This document shows positions 32,304 through 41,892 of a DNA stretch of 64,000 nt, in pieces. Numbering within the stretch: the first letter of the stretch is position 1; each line of letters opens with the position of its first letter. The notes beneath the pieces were generated by a model. The model worked only from the letters and a program-made list of their open reading frames with translations, ran no database searches and was not told the DNA's origin. Source of the DNA: a virus; IMG/VR virus record IMGVR_UViG_3300025073_000028, positions 61,447 through 125,446 of that record; one strand, given 5' to 3'. The translations under genes and the position numbers were made by a program.

Positions 32304-35300
32304 ATGTATGTGCCCCTTCATCTCCATACTCAGTATAGTATCTTAGATGGACTTGTCTCTATCGAAGGACTCAAGAAAAAAGCAGAAAAGTTAGGGCTTC
32401 CCGCCGTTGCTATTACTGAACATGGAAATTTATTTTCCGCTTACAAATTTTATCAAGAATTTAAAAGCAGCACAGTAAAACCCATCTTAGGGATGGAAGC
32501 TTATATCTCTAGAGATCTAGAAAGTAAAGATATATCACATATAACTTTACTGTGTGAAAATCAACAGGGGTGGCTTAACTTAGTTAAGCTTTCAAGTCTT
32601 GCATATAGTGAAAAATATTTCTATAAAAAGCCTCGTATTACATTAGAACTTTTGGAGAAACACAAAAATGGACTTATTATACTTAGCGGTTGTCTGGCTA
32701 CTCTACTCCATACAGGAGATGGCAATGTGGATAGACCTTTATTGGATTGGTTTGCGAGCACGTTTGGCAAGGACTATTTCTACATTGAACTTCAAAGATT
32801 GGGATTGGAGATTCAGGATCTTTTAACAGGAAATTTAATACAAGCAGCACAAGAGACAGGTCTTTCTTGTGTTATTACCAATGATGTTCATTGGCTTAAT
32901 AAAGAAGATAAAAAGGCGCACGAAATTCTATTGTGTCTTAAAACTAAATCTACCTTACTTGATGAAGATAGATTTAATATGGATACAGAGAAATGTCATC
33001 TCCAGGCTCCAGAAGAAATAGAAGAAACGTGGAAAGATCATCCAGAATTTGTAGCTAATACTGTCAAAATAGCAGAACGTTGTAACTGTAAGTTAGACTA
33101 TAAAGGTTATTTATTTCCTAAACATTTAGATTGCTATGGCAATTCAATTGATTCACTTAAATGGCTAAAAGAAACAGCGCTAAAAAGTTTAGAAGAACAA
33201 GTACCAGAAAATAAAAAAGATATATACATAAAGCGTTTAGAATATGAAATGTCCGTTATAGAGAAGATGGAATTTGCTTCCTATTTCGCGGCTGTTTCAG
33301 ACTATGTACAATGGGCAAAAAAGAATAAGATAAGAGTTGGTCCAGGACGTGGAAGTGGAGCAGGTAGTTTAATATTTTATCTATTAGGAGTTACTGATGT
33401 AGATCCAGTTAAATATAATTTAATATTTGAGCGTTTTTTAAACCCATCACGAGTAAGTTTACCCGACCTAGACTGTGACTTTGAAGATAGAGACAGCGTT
33501 ATAGAATACTGTATCAAGAAGCACAGTCCAGAAAAAGTTTTACATATTAATGTCTTTAAACCTTTTGCGGCAAAAGGAGCAATCAGAGGAGTTGCGCGCG
33601 TTTTAAATATACCTCTTAATGAAGCAGATATGATTGCTAAGGCAATCCCCGATTCAAACCGTGGGATTAATTTTGATTTAGATAGGCTTGAACTCTTACC
33701 AAAAGATCACGATATTTTTATTTATTATAATGATTCTAAATATAAAGATTTATTTAAATATGCCAAAACATTTGATGGCGTCATCACAAGTTTAAGTGTT
33801 CACCCTTCAGGAATAATTGTTTCACCTATACCAATTACAGATATAGTTCCTACATATACCTTAAATGTAGGATTAGAAAATCAAGAAGGTATTAAATATG
33901 AAAAACGCGTAACCTCATGTCAATGGGACATGGGAGACTTAGAAGCCGCAGGTTTAGTTAAATTTGATATTCTAGGACTAGATTCTTTACGGGTTATTTC
34001 GAAGACAGAGGAGTTTATTAAGAAAAATGATTCCACCTTTATTATTGAATCCATATGTGAAAATGATGGGGAGACTTATGATAATTTGGGGACTGGAGAC
34101 ATGCTTGGAATATTTCAGCTCGAAGGGTCCCAACTATTTTCAGAAATTTGTGCTCGGACAAAACCCAGATGCATTGAAAATATATCAGAAATTGTCAGTA
34201 TTGTCCGACCAGGCCCAATTGATAGTGGACTCCACCACGAATACATTAGAGCCAAAGAAACCAACGACATAAATATCTTATTCCATATCCCAGAAAATCC
34301 ACAAGTACAAGAACAGGTGATAAGAATCCTTGAGAAGACGCAGGGATTACTTATCTATCAAGAGCAGTTAATGGAAATTAGTAAAGCCGTTGCTTGTTAT
34401 ACAATGGCCGAATCGGACACCCTTCGAAAGCATGTTGGGAAGAAGAAAATCAACGAGTTGCGTCTTGAACGTAAAAAATTTGTCGATCAAGCAAAATTAA
34501 ATAGAATAACAGAAAAAACATCAAATGAAATATTTGATGCCATAGAAAAATTTGGCCTCTATGGTTTCAATAAATCACATGCCATGAGTTACTCTCTAAT
34601 AACTTATATAATGGCCTATCTTAAAACACATTATCCTGCTGAGTTTATGGCCGCTCTATTTTATGTAAAAGGAAAAGACAACTCAGAGAAATCTCGTTCT
34701 TATATTCCTAAGTATTTAACTTGGTGTAAAAAAAATGGAATTGATGTCTTAGCTCCGAATGTCAATGTTTCAGATTCGGATTTCAGAATTAAAGACAAAA
34801 AAATATTTTATGGTTTATCTTGTATTAAAGGAGCTTCTAAAGTAGCATGCGACTCTATTATTAACGAAAGAGAAAAACAAGGAAAATACACTGACATCTA
34901 TGAGTTGTCAGGCCGACTCTATTCCTGTAAAGAATTGACGGCACGAACTTTAAATGTTCTTGCTCAAGCAGGAGCATTAAATGAATTTCCTCACACTAGA
35001 AAAGAGCATATAGAGTATGCAATAGATGATGCACTCTTTAATAGAGATGTAGAAAACCCTTGGTGGTATAGGGTTAAACTTGGCGAATATTCTAACTTAG
35101 ATTTATTGTCTTTGGAAAAGAGTTTAGTGGGAACTTATTTTAGCGGTCATCCATTAGATGAATTTTCAGAGATAGATAAAGCCGGATATTCATCTATTGA
35201 AAGAGTGTTAGAAGAAGGATTAGAGAGTTTTAACTCCGAATTTTTATTTCTTATAACAGCTGTGAAAGAAATTACTATTAAAAACGGCAGAAATGCTGGT

Positions 35301-35684
35301 CAATTAATGGCTATCTTAACAGTAGAAGATTTAACTGGGACAGCGGATGTAGTCTTGTTTTCAGATAAATGGACACGCATAAAAGATACTATTGAAGCAG
35401 GCGCTGTCTACTATATAGAAGGTCAATGTAGGTTTAAAGAATTTGCCGAAGAACGCACTCTATCTATTTATCCTCGAAAAATAGAAAAGAGAATTCCAAC
35501 TAAACCTATTCGTCGTGGATCTTTTAAAGTAGAAACTCTGTCAGATTTGGATTTCTTAAATGAAACCGGAGAGGACAAAGTAAATATTTATTACTTAATA
35601 GATAAATATAAATACCTGTTAAATAAAGAATTGAAAATTAATTTAAATAAATTAAAATCTATATTTGGAAAAAGAGTATGTTGA
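32304..35684 (+). CDS. dnaE: DNA polymerase III alpha subunit, DnaE type
   Basis: The 1126-residue protein has an N-terminal PHP domain (HLHTQYSILDG, ITEHGN), the C-family core with GPGRGSGAGSL, the catalytic PDLDCDFEDRD (Asp388, Asp390, Asp392), a finger region SIVRPGPIDSG, and a helix-hairpin-helix and OB region in the C-terminus (GTADVVLFSDKW). It is the likely replicative polymerase of this phage. No separate proofreading exonuclease gene was recognised. AAGGAT precedes the ATG. Confidence 0.95.
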   Translation: MYVPLHLHTQYSILDGLVSIEGLKKKAEKLGLPAVAITEHGNLFSAYKFYQEFKSSTVKPILGMEAYISRDLESKDISHITLLCENQQGWLNLVKLSSLAYSEKYFYKKPRITLELLEKHKNGLIILSGCLATLLHTGDGNVDRPLLDWFASTFGKDYFYIELQRLGLEIQDLLTGNLIQAAQETGLSCVITNDVHWLNKEDKKAHEILLCLKTKSTLLDEDRFNMDTEKCHLQAPEEIEETWKDHPEFVANTVKIAERCNCKLDYKGYLFPKHLDCYGNSIDSLKWLKETALKSLEEQVPENKKDIYIKRLEYEMSVIEKMEFASYFAAVSDYVQWAKKNKIRVGPGRGSGAGSLIFYLLGVTDVDPVKYNLIFERFLNPSRVSLPDLDCDFEDRDSVIEYCIKKHSPEKVLHINVFKPFAAKGAIRGVARVLNIPLNEADMIAKAIPDSNRGINFDLDRLELLPKDHDIFIYYNDSKYKDLFKYAKTFDGVITSLSVHPSGIIVSPIPITDIVPTYTLNVGLENQEGIKYEKRVTSCQWDMGDLEAAGLVKFDILGLDSLRVISKTEEFIKKNDSTFIIESICENDGETYDNLGTGDMLGIFQLEGSQLFSEICARTKPRCIENISEIVSIVRPGPIDSGLHHEYIRAKETNDINILFHIPENPQVQEQVIRILEKTQGLLIYQEQLMEISKAVACYTMAESDTLRKHVGKKKINELRLERKKFVDQAKLNRITEKTSNEIFDAIEKFGLYGFNKSHAMSYSLITYIMAYLKTHYPAEFMAALFYVKGKDNSEKSRSYIPKYLTWCKKNGIDVLAPNVNVSDSDFRIKDKKIFYGLSCIKGASKVACDSIINEREKQGKYTDIYELSGRLYSCKELTARTLNVLAQAGALNEFPHTRKEHIEYAIDDALFNRDVENPWWYRVKLGEYSNLDLLSLEKSLVGTYFSGHPLDEFSEIDKAGYSSIERVLEEGLESFNSEFLFLITAVKEITIKNGRNAGQLMAILTVEDLTGTADVVLFSDKWTRIKDTIEAGAVYYIEGQCRFKEFAEERTLSIYPRKIEKRIPTKPIRRGSFKVETLSDLDFLNETGEDKVNIYYLIDKYKYLLNKELKINLNKLKSIFGKRVC

Positions 35685-36025
35685 GAATTGGAGACATATA
35701 TACCATTACCAAAAAAGGTGACCCGAAGATATGGATGTTTACTGAACCTCAAGACGTAAAATTAAAAACAGCTCCCCAGGAAGGATTTACTCTTGCTAGT
35801 ATACAAGACTTATTAGAAGTAGAGGAAGAGCTTCGTCATAGTCCTTTAACTGAAGTCGGTATAGAGTTTTATGTTAAAAATCGATCTGATTCTTCTGATA
35901 AATTTTTTACACATACAGCTTGGATTCTTAATAGCCAAATTATTTTCAGTTATTGCTCGTTTAACAGTACTCATACCCGCCATCCTTTTATAATGTGGAA
36001 ACCTATAGAAGTAGAGGTTCTATAA
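35678..36025 (+). CDS. hypothetical protein, perhaps distant Lcl-like
   Basis: The 115-residue protein has GFTLASIQDLLEVEEEL in the place of the Lcl WRLPT...E-L helix, later HTAWILNSQ, and ends WKPIEVEVL. This gives a faint match to the family. It overlaps dnaE by seven bases. Confidence 0.4.
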   Translation: MLRIGDIYTITKKGDPKIWMFTEPQDVKLKTAPQEGFTLASIQDLLEVEEELRHSPLTEVGIEFYVKNRSDSSDKFFTHTAWILNSQIIFSYCSFNSTHTRHPFIMWKPIEVEVL

Positions 36026-36345
36026 TGCAAGAAGTTTTTGTTTCGTCGAAAGATATATTGAAATTTTTAAATTCATTACCTCTCGAAGGTAAACAAGGAA
36101 TGATATCTATTCGCGAAGAGTGTTCACCTATCGCTATCTTGAATTTATTTTTACAGTTAGCTAAAACAAATGGTTATGACGATAATTGTGAATGTTCATA
36201 TTGTGAAAGAGAAAGAGAAAATCCTTGTGCGTACATGATTTCCGTAGAAGACAATAAATTTGTTTTACGTGATAAACGTATGACCGGAAATGTGATAAAC
36301 TTTGAAGAGAAGAAACAAGAAAAAAATCAAAACAAAGATCAGTAA
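36025..36345 (+). CDS. hypothetical protein
   Basis: The 106-residue protein is unknown. The ATG at 36025 follows AGAGG and overlaps the previous stop (TAATG); an upstream GTG at 35995 is in frame but less likely. CECSYCERERENPC could bind zinc. Confidence 0.5.
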   Translation: MQEVFVSSKDILKFLNSLPLEGKQGMISIREECSPIAILNLFLQLAKTNGYDDNCECSYCERERENPCAYMISVEDNKFVLRDKRMTGNVINFEEKKQEKNQNKDQ

Positions 36346-36365
36346 AAAGTTTTATTAAGGATTGT

Positions 36366-37427
36366 ATGGAAGACACATTAATTAGTAGGGCCAAAAAATA
36401 TTACGATACAATGACTGAAAAAGATAGAGAATTCTGGGACTTTGATCTTCTTGTAGAAGCAATGGCTCTAGATATAAGAAACCAAAAAGACAAATCTCTT
36501 ACAAGAAAAACAGTTACCGAATTAGCAGAAAAAGAAATTGCTATTGTACACGCTCTTCGCGAAATGCTTCAAACACCAAAGTTAGAGACAAAGCCCAAAA
36601 AGAAACCAGACGACCAAGCAGAAGCAGCTGTCTTATTACTCTCAGACTTACACTTTGGTAAAGAAGTCAGAGACGAAGATGGAACAGTAACCTATAATAT
36701 GGCTATTGCCTCTGAAAGATTACATAAGATATTATCTAATAGTCTAAAGGTTATAAAACGCGTTTCTCATAACACTCCTATAGATGAATTAATCTTAGTC
36801 TTAGCCGGAGATCTAGTAGACGGCGATTCTATATATCCTACACAAGCCTATCATATAGAAGATACTCCTCCCTTTCAAATGCGTGCAGTTCTTCATGAAC
36901 TGATTGCTCTTCTCAAAACAGTCAGCGAAATATTTACTAGTGTAAAAGTATATTGTGTAAAAGGTAATCATGGTTCTGCGGGCAAAGATCATAGTGAAGA
37001 ATCTAATCATGATTTGGCCTTATATACTCAGCTTGAATTTTTCGTAGATGAACTAAAAAATACTTGCCACGAACTTACTAATGTAAGTGTCTGCTATTCC
37101 AGAACAGACTTTATCAATTTTGATGTTAAAGGCTGGAGAATGCAGGCGCGCCATACTGCTCCTAAACATTCAGGAACATATGCCTCTCAATGTAAATTTG
37201 AAGGTTGGCATAACCTACATAAATGTCAGATTATGTTATATGGCCATTGGCATCACTTTACTATGTTCGATGTAAATAAAGATTTACGCGTTTTCAGAAA
37301 TTCATCTTTGATGAATGGAGACGACTTATCTGAACGTATGTCAGTGTCGGCAATCCCAGGTCAATGGTTGTTTGGAGTTTCTAATAAATACAAAACCACT
37401 TGGCAATATATGATAGAGGTTAAATAA
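36366..37427 (+). CDS. calcineurin-like metallophosphoesterase with N-terminal extension
   Basis: The 353-residue protein has the metallophosphoesterase motifs LLLSDLHFGK, LAGDLVDGD, VKGNHGSAGKDH and LYGHWHHF. About 90 helical residues precede the catalytic part. The architecture is compatible with an SbcD/Mre11-type nuclease, but no partner SbcC-like gene is in the window. AAGGATTG precedes the ATG. Confidence 0.8.
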   Translation: MEDTLISRAKKYYDTMTEKDREFWDFDLLVEAMALDIRNQKDKSLTRKTVTELAEKEIAIVHALREMLQTPKLETKPKKKPDDQAEAAVLLLSDLHFGKEVRDEDGTVTYNMAIASERLHKILSNSLKVIKRVSHNTPIDELILVLAGDLVDGDSIYPTQAYHIEDTPPFQMRAVLHELIALLKTVSEIFTSVKVYCVKGNHGSAGKDHSEESNHDLALYTQLEFFVDELKNTCHELTNVSVCYSRTDFINFDVKGWRMQARHTAPKHSGTYASQCKFEGWHNLHKCQIMLYGHWHHFTMFDVNKDLRVFRNSSLMNGDDLSERMSVSAIPGQWLFGVSNKYKTTWQYMIEVK

Positions 37428-37431
37428 GATC

Positions 37432-37500
37432 ATGGATCTTTTCTTGATCTCTCTCATTATAATGGGTGGTTGGTATTTAATGCATAAGAGGTTTCCTTGA
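37432..37500 (+). CDS. 22-residue single-pass membrane peptide
   Basis: A short frame of MDLFLISLIIMGGWYLMHK followed by a basic RFP ends where the next gene starts (TTGA overlap). It has one hydrophobic segment and a basic end. The tight packing supports that it is translated, but it is too short to be certain. Confidence 0.4.
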   Translation: MDLFLISLIIMGGWYLMHKRFP

Positions 37501-37754
37501 AAGCAACAATATTTGATCATGGATTCTGCTTCAAATGTCTTCATTGTGGGTTTACCTATGGTGCCACTCATTATGAATGGACTCCTAAAGGACTCGAAAA
37601 GAAACCAACAAACATAAACTTAGAGTCTATGGATTGCCCAGAATGTGAAGAGACAGGAGAAAAAAAATATAAGATTGAACATATGAACCTGGATCTCAGT
37701 AAACTAATGAAATCCAAAGAAGACTTATGGATCGAGATTAGGAAAGTAACATGA
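37497..37754 (+). CDS. hypothetical zinc-binding protein, TTG start
   Basis: The 85-residue protein has FCFKCLHCGFTYG and MDCPECEETG, giving two C-x2-C pairs for a zinc ribbon. The TTG start at 37497 follows AGAGG and overlaps the previous tiny frame; no ATG is available. The stop overlaps the next tiny gene. Confidence 0.6.
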   Translation: MKATIFDHGFCFKCLHCGFTYGATHYEWTPKGLEKKPTNINLESMDCPECEETGEKKYKIEHMNLDLSKLMKSKEDLWIEIRKVT

Positions 37755-37822
37755 GCTTTTTAATTGTTATGACAATAGTAATAGTTTTAATTTACGCTTA
37801 TTTCTTGACAGAAAACAGGTAA
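37751..37822 (+). CDS. 23-residue single-pass membrane peptide
   Basis: The frame MSFLIVMTIVIVLIYAYF, then LTENR, starts inside the previous stop (ATGA) and is almost entirely one membrane segment. It mirrors the tiny gene at 37432. Confidence 0.4.
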   Translation: MSFLIVMTIVIVLIYAYFLTENR

Positions 37823-37832
37823 GAATTATTAT
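37805..37832 (+). promoter_or_regulatory. candidate sigma-70-type promoter for the small heat shock gene
   Basis: TTGACA (37805-37810) is followed after 16 bases by TATTAT (37827-37832), 31 bases before the heat-shock-like start at 37864. The match to the consensus is good in a genome where most genes are coupled, and no other gene intervenes. Confidence 0.4.
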
Positions 37833-37863
37833 TAGACATGTTTAATTCATTGGAGGTAATCAT

Positions 37864-38172
37864 ATGCCCTATTGCAGTTACCGTAATCCGTTTGACTATC
37901 TACTGACAGAATTGTTCCCTATATCGTCAACTGGTCAATGGCAAATTCCAGTTGCTGGTTATGCCAAAGAAGATTTAACTCTTAAAATTGAAAATGATTG
38001 TTTGGTCATTACAGGTAAAGGAGACAAAGAAAAGGATTATAAACCTGGCTTCGAATATCATTGTATGTTAGACGATACAACAGTAAGAATTATAGCTAAA
38101 TATGATAATGGTTTGCTTATCATAGAAACAGAAAAACCCAAACAAACTCAAAAAATAATTCAAATTGAATAA
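37864..38172 (+). CDS. small heat shock protein (Hsp20/alpha-crystallin)
   Basis: The 102-residue protein has an N-terminal arm (MPYCSYRNPFDYLL, like IbpA/Hsp20), then the alpha-crystallin domain with IPVAGYAKEDLTLKIENDCLVITGKG and the strand GLLIIETEKP. It is a chaperone that holds unfolded proteins. A strong GGAGG at 37852-37856 and its own candidate promoter suggest independent expression. Confidence 0.85.
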   Translation: MPYCSYRNPFDYLLTELFPISSTGQWQIPVAGYAKEDLTLKIENDCLVITGKGDKEKDYKPGFEYHCMLDDTTVRIIAKYDNGLLIIETEKPKQTQKIIQIE

Positions 38173-38179
38173 AGGATTT

Positions 38180-38524
38180 ATGAACGAAGAAAAATTAGAA
38201 AGCTTACTGGAAAAATTAACTGATAATCTAGGAGCTTCTACTCGGCTTTTAGAGACTATTTTAGCAGATACTAAAGTTCGAGTAGATACCCTAGAAAAAC
38301 GATTAGCACAAATTGTTGCTTCTCTTATGGAACTGAAACCTTTCTCAATGGAGATGGGAACAATTATCCAGAGTGTCGAATCGTTACTAATAGACAAACA
38401 AATCTTCTCAGAAGAAGAATTAAAAGTAAAAGTCAAAGAGACAATTCGGGCGTATCGAGATTCTCAAGCCGTTGAGGAGAAGAAGCAAGAATTCCAAAAG
38501 CAAACCGAACAGACTGAGGAATGA
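38180..38524 (+). CDS. hypothetical coiled-coil protein
   Basis: The 114-residue protein is largely helical with heptad-like Leu/Ile spacing (LLEKLTDNLGASTRLLE, RVDTLEKRLAQI) and a Gln/Glu-rich end. The ATG at 38180 follows AAAGGA; a TTG upstream is in frame. The function is unknown. Confidence 0.55.
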   Translation: MNEEKLESLLEKLTDNLGASTRLLETILADTKVRVDTLEKRLAQIVASLMELKPFSMEMGTIIQSVESLLIDKQIFSEEELKVKVKETIRAYRDSQAVEEKKQEFQKQTEQTEE

Positions 38525-38885
38525 CCCTAGTATAATTTCTTTTGCTCAATCCAATTTCTTTAAGATAATTGCAGTAGTCTTCCTTAAGAATAGAACAAGT
38601 ATTAGGCAGGTTGTTATCCGAATAAGGGATTTCAACTTCGCCTATACTTGTACCTTGGAAAGTAATATCATTAATTCGATAATGTAAATCATCAGCTAAA
38701 ACTTTAGCAATAATATTAAGATTTTTATTTCTTAATTGAAAAAAAATCCTATTCTCATCTAAGAATTTATCGTCTATAAATTGATTAAGATATTTCATAA
38801 TATCTCGCTTTGAGGAGATGAGACCTCCTCTTCGTATATATATATCTGCAATACGAGCTAATAATGTCTTATTTATTTTAAACAT
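38433..38885 (-). CDS. isolated minus-strand hypothetical protein
   Basis: This 150-residue frame fills the gap between the + genes ending at 38524 and starting at 38894. It overlaps the former by 92 bases at its 3-prime end. It begins MFKINKTLLARIADIYIRRGG and has mixed charged and aromatic residues, like a real protein; no clear Shine-Dalgarno. It is the only plausible - strand gene in the left 50 kb. Confidence 0.45.
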   Translation of the reverse strand: MFKINKTLLARIADIYIRRGGLISSKRDIMKYLNQFIDDKFLDENRIFFQLRNKNLNIIAKVLADDLHYRINDITFQGTSIGEVEIPYSDNNLPNTCSILKEDYCNYLKEIGLSKRNYTRVIPQSVRFAFGILASSPQRLENLDTPELSL

Positions 38886-38893
38886 AAGGGTTT

Positions 38894-39091
38894 ATGGAAG
38901 AATTTATTGTTTTTGATAACAAACGACAAGGGTATATAGCCTATATAAATCAATATGATGGCGAGATTGATTATACCACATATAAAGAAGAGGCCCAAAT
39001 TTACAGATCCATTGGAGGATGGAAAAAATTTTTTGAAGATTGGAATCAATTAAAACCAGGAGAAAACAGATGGCGTTTATGCAATTTATAA
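38894..39091 (+). CDS. small hypothetical protein
   Basis: The 65-residue protein is rich in Tyr, Trp and Gln (YIAYINQYDGEIDYTTYKEE). AAGGGTTT precedes the ATG. It overlaps the next gene by 22 bases. The function is unknown. Confidence 0.5.
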   Translation: MEEFIVFDNKRQGYIAYINQYDGEIDYTTYKEEAQIYRSIGGWKKFFEDWNQLKPGENRWRLCNL

Positions 39092-39318
39092 AAAAGTATT
39101 GGCAAATTATTTGTGGGTTTGGAATGGGTCTTTTAACTTTATTCTTTTTCTGGAGACAGAAAGAACCTTCTAAAACAGATTCAATTCTGGAACTCGAAAA
39201 GAAAATCGTAGTAGATTTGCCTCCTCCTCCCTTGTCTTTGGAAGAAATGAAAAAGCAGATAAAAGAATATGACTCTATGACACCAGAAGAATTATTAAAT
39301 GAACTTAAAAAATTGTGA
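39070..39318 (+). CDS. small membrane-anchored protein
   Basis: The 82-residue product starts at 39070 behind AGGAGA; a longer frame from 39040 is possible. One N-terminal membrane segment (IICGFGMGLLTLFFFW), then an acidic helical tail with a PPPP stretch. The topology is compatible with a small inner membrane protein. Confidence 0.5.
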   Translation: MAFMQFIKKYWQIICGFGMGLLTLFFFWRQKEPSKTDSILELEKKIVVDLPPPPLSLEEMKKQIKEYDSMTPEELLNELKKL

Positions 39319-40895
39319 GGGATATGAGCAAATATTTTTCTAATGATAATTCTAATATCTTTGTTATTCAAGGATTACCTCCTGAAATGACAAGTGCAGC
39401 TATGGCACGGTATTCTCGTAGTACAAAAAGTATTCGAGAAACTTTGACTCAAGAATTCTTTAAAGACGGAGAACCTAATGTAGAGGCGGGTTCTATTTTA
39501 ATCAATAGAGTCGTTAACCAATTTGGTGACGAATCTGTTGCTGAATTAGAATATCTTCATGTTGGTATAGAAAATATTAGCCAAATCCAAGCCAAAGCAA
39601 TAGAAAATCATAGAGTGGGTTGTTCTTTTATAGAACAGTCATCTCGTTATAATCAATATGATCAAAAGTATATTGACCCACTAACGGGTCAAGAGCAATG
39701 GAAATATTTACAGGCTCCAGAAGGGATAGGCCAATATCAAGACTTATATGTAAAAGTAATGGATGAATGTTTCGTCTTATACAACAAGGCAGTTAGTTAC
39801 CTAATTGGATATTTCCGCGCAAAATTTCCTAAAGAAGATAAGCTATTATACGCTCCTAAGACTAGGAAAATGTACAATAAGACTTATGAAAACATTATCA
39901 AATGTGCAGCTTTAGATGTCGCACGTTGCCTACTTCCTGCTTCTACACTTACCAATGTTGGTATAGCAGGAAATGCCCGATTTTTCAGACATCTAGTATA
40001 TTCATTAATTTATTCTGACGATCTAGAAAACAATTCCTTAGGGACTGAACTACTACAAGAACTAGAAAAAATAATTCCAACTTTTCTAATACACAAAGAG
40101 CCTCCTAGGCCAATTAACAGTATAGATATTTCAGATATTTTAGAGATAACCAATAGTATTCCATTGCCTCAAAAAGACAATAGTTTATTTAAAGTGACGT
40201 ATATCCCTACATCACTATTATCAAGTGATGTTTTTATGACATCTATTCTATATCCTTATTTAGATATACCTTTTAATAGTTTAAATCACAATTATGGTAT
40301 GTTATTACAAACTGATAGCACTAAATTTCTTGAAAATTTAGTAGCAGCTCGTCTTTCTAGAAGAAGTAAATTAGGACGCGGATTAGAAATAGGCTATCCA
40401 TTTACATTCGAAATTGAATGCCCATTCTCTGAATATAGAGACTTGCAACGACATCGGGTGGGGACTCAACAACGACAACTATTAACAGTTGATATTGGAT
40501 TTGTATTACCAAAAGAATTTAACGAAATTCATTTGGATCAAGAAGCTTATGATCTAGTAGACCGAGTTACGGGTTTATTTAACCTAGTAGATGCATCAGA
40601 AAGTGGTGCTTCTGAATACTGCACCCTATATGGTCATAAAGTCAGATGGATGATAGGGATGAATCTTGCCGAACTTCAACATTTATGTGAGTTAAGAACA
40701 CAAGTAAATGGACATCCTACTTATAGGGCAATCTGTGTCGAAATTGCCAAGCAAGCAATTTCACGCGAACCATATATTGCTCCGTTCTTAGGGTTTGTTA
40801 ATGACAAAGATTTAGATAATCCCTATAGTCGTTACCAAGAACAAATGCGATTGATGGAAAATCAACTAGGAGGAAATTATGCTACTAACATTTGA
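39315..40895 (+). CDS. ThyX-like flavin-dependent thymidylate synthase, long tandem-domain form
   Basis: The 526-residue protein is more than twice the normal ThyX length and reads as two ThyX-like halves. The N-terminal half has HRVGCSFIEQSSRYNQY, matching the S-x-x-E-x-S-x-R-Y end of the ThyX signature; the C-terminal half has LQRHRVGTQQRQL, matching its RHR start, and later ELRTQVNGHPTYRAI near the end. The full RHR...S...R motif is thus split between halves. It probably uses folate and FAD to methylate dUMP or a related base. The start may be GTG 39315 or ATG 39324. Confidence 0.7.
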   Translation: MRDMSKYFSNDNSNIFVIQGLPPEMTSAAMARYSRSTKSIRETLTQEFFKDGEPNVEAGSILINRVVNQFGDESVAELEYLHVGIENISQIQAKAIENHRVGCSFIEQSSRYNQYDQKYIDPLTGQEQWKYLQAPEGIGQYQDLYVKVMDECFVLYNKAVSYLIGYFRAKFPKEDKLLYAPKTRKMYNKTYENIIKCAALDVARCLLPASTLTNVGIAGNARFFRHLVYSLIYSDDLENNSLGTELLQELEKIIPTFLIHKEPPRPINSIDISDILEITNSIPLPQKDNSLFKVTYIPTSLLSSDVFMTSILYPYLDIPFNSLNHNYGMLLQTDSTKFLENLVAARLSRRSKLGRGLEIGYPFTFEIECPFSEYRDLQRHRVGTQQRQLLTVDIGFVLPKEFNEIHLDQEAYDLVDRVTGLFNLVDASESGASEYCTLYGHKVRWMIGMNLAELQHLCELRTQVNGHPTYRAICVEIAKQAISREPYIAPFLGFVNDKDLDNPYSRYQEQMRLMENQLGGNYATNI

Positions 40896-41892
40896 TGATG
40901 TTTTATTAAGGCCAAAATTTTCAGACATACTATCCCGGTTTAACAACCAAATTGATTTAACTACAAAAGTAACCAAAAGATATAGTATCAGTCAGCCAAT
41001 TATATCTTCTAATATGGATACTATTACCGAAGGCGAAATGGCCTGTTTAATGGCAAAAACAGGTGGCTTAGGTATTATCCACCGTTTTTTATCTATCCAA
41101 GAACAAGTCAATGAAGTTTCTGATACAAACTGCGAACTTGTTGCTGCAGCCGTTGGAGTCAAAGATGACTTTATAGAAAGGGCTCAAGCTCTAGACGAAG
41201 CAGGTGTAGATATCATTTGTATAGATATGGCACATGGTCACCATATCTTAATGAAGGAAGCAATTACAAAAATAAAAAAGGCTGTTAGAGATCATATCGA
41301 CATAATTGCAGGAAATGTTTGCACTGAACAAGGTTTTATCAGCCTTGCAGATTGGGGTGCTGATGCTATTAAAGTAGGGGTGGGTTGCGGTGCAATGTGT
41401 AAAACCCGGTTAGTAACAGGGTTTGGGATACCCCAACTATCGGCCATTATGCAATGCGATTATGGTCGAGATGAAGAAAATTATATTCCCATTATTGCTG
41501 ACGGAGGGATTCGTAATAGCGGTGATATGGTTAAAGCTTTTGCAGCAGGAGCAGATACTGTCATGATAGGATCTTTACTTTCTGGAACAGATGAAACTCC
41601 CGGAAATTTGATTATTATAGACGGCGTCGCATATAAAAAGTATAGAGGCCAAGCTAGCCGAGATTTCCAGGTAGAATACTATGCTAATACCAATAAACAT
41701 ACCGAAGGAGAAAGTACATTAGTAAAGTATAAAGGATCTGCCGAACATATCATTACAGAACTAATCGGTGGAATCCGAAGTGGTTTTTCTTACGGGAATA
41801 TACATTCGTTTGCAGAAAAAAGAAATTTAACAATGGTAGAAGTCTCCAGTAACACTATAATTGAAAATCAAATTCGCAAAGGGGCTATATGA
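40879..41892 (+). CDS. IMP dehydrogenase/GMP reductase family protein without CBS domains
   Basis: The 337-residue (beta/alpha)8 protein has [41 protein letters not shown], and the catalytic cysteine loop [11 protein letters not shown]. The IMPDH YRGMGS segment is replaced by [10 protein letters not shown], and the flap is short, lacking the Arg-Tyr pair of IMPDH. It could be a CBS-free IMPDH (IMP to XMP) or a GMP reductase (GMP to IMP). The neighbouring PurA and PurB favour a role in feeding AMP. Confidence 0.8.
   Translation: MLLTFDDVLLRPKFSDILSRFNNQIDLTTKVTKRYSISQPIISSNMDTITEGEMACLMAKTGGLGIIHRFLSIQEQVNEVSDTNCELVAAAVGVKDDFIERAQALDEAGVDIICIDMAHGHHILMKEAITKIKKAVRDHIDIIAGNVCTEQGFISLADWGADAIKVGVGCGAMCKTRLVTGFGIPQLSAIMQCDYGRDEENYIPIIADGGIRNSGDMVKAFAAGADTVMIGSLLSGTDETPGNLIIIDGVAYKKYRGQASRDFQVEYYANTNKHTEGESTLVKYKGSAEHIITELIGGIRSGFSYGNIHSFAEKRNLTMVEVSSNTIIENQIRKGAI

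Noticed and set aside
38472-38687. Plus-strand frame inside the minus-strand gene at 38433
   Set aside because: The translation is rich in basic and random-looking residues with no ribosome binding site. The minus-strand frame is longer and looks more protein-like.
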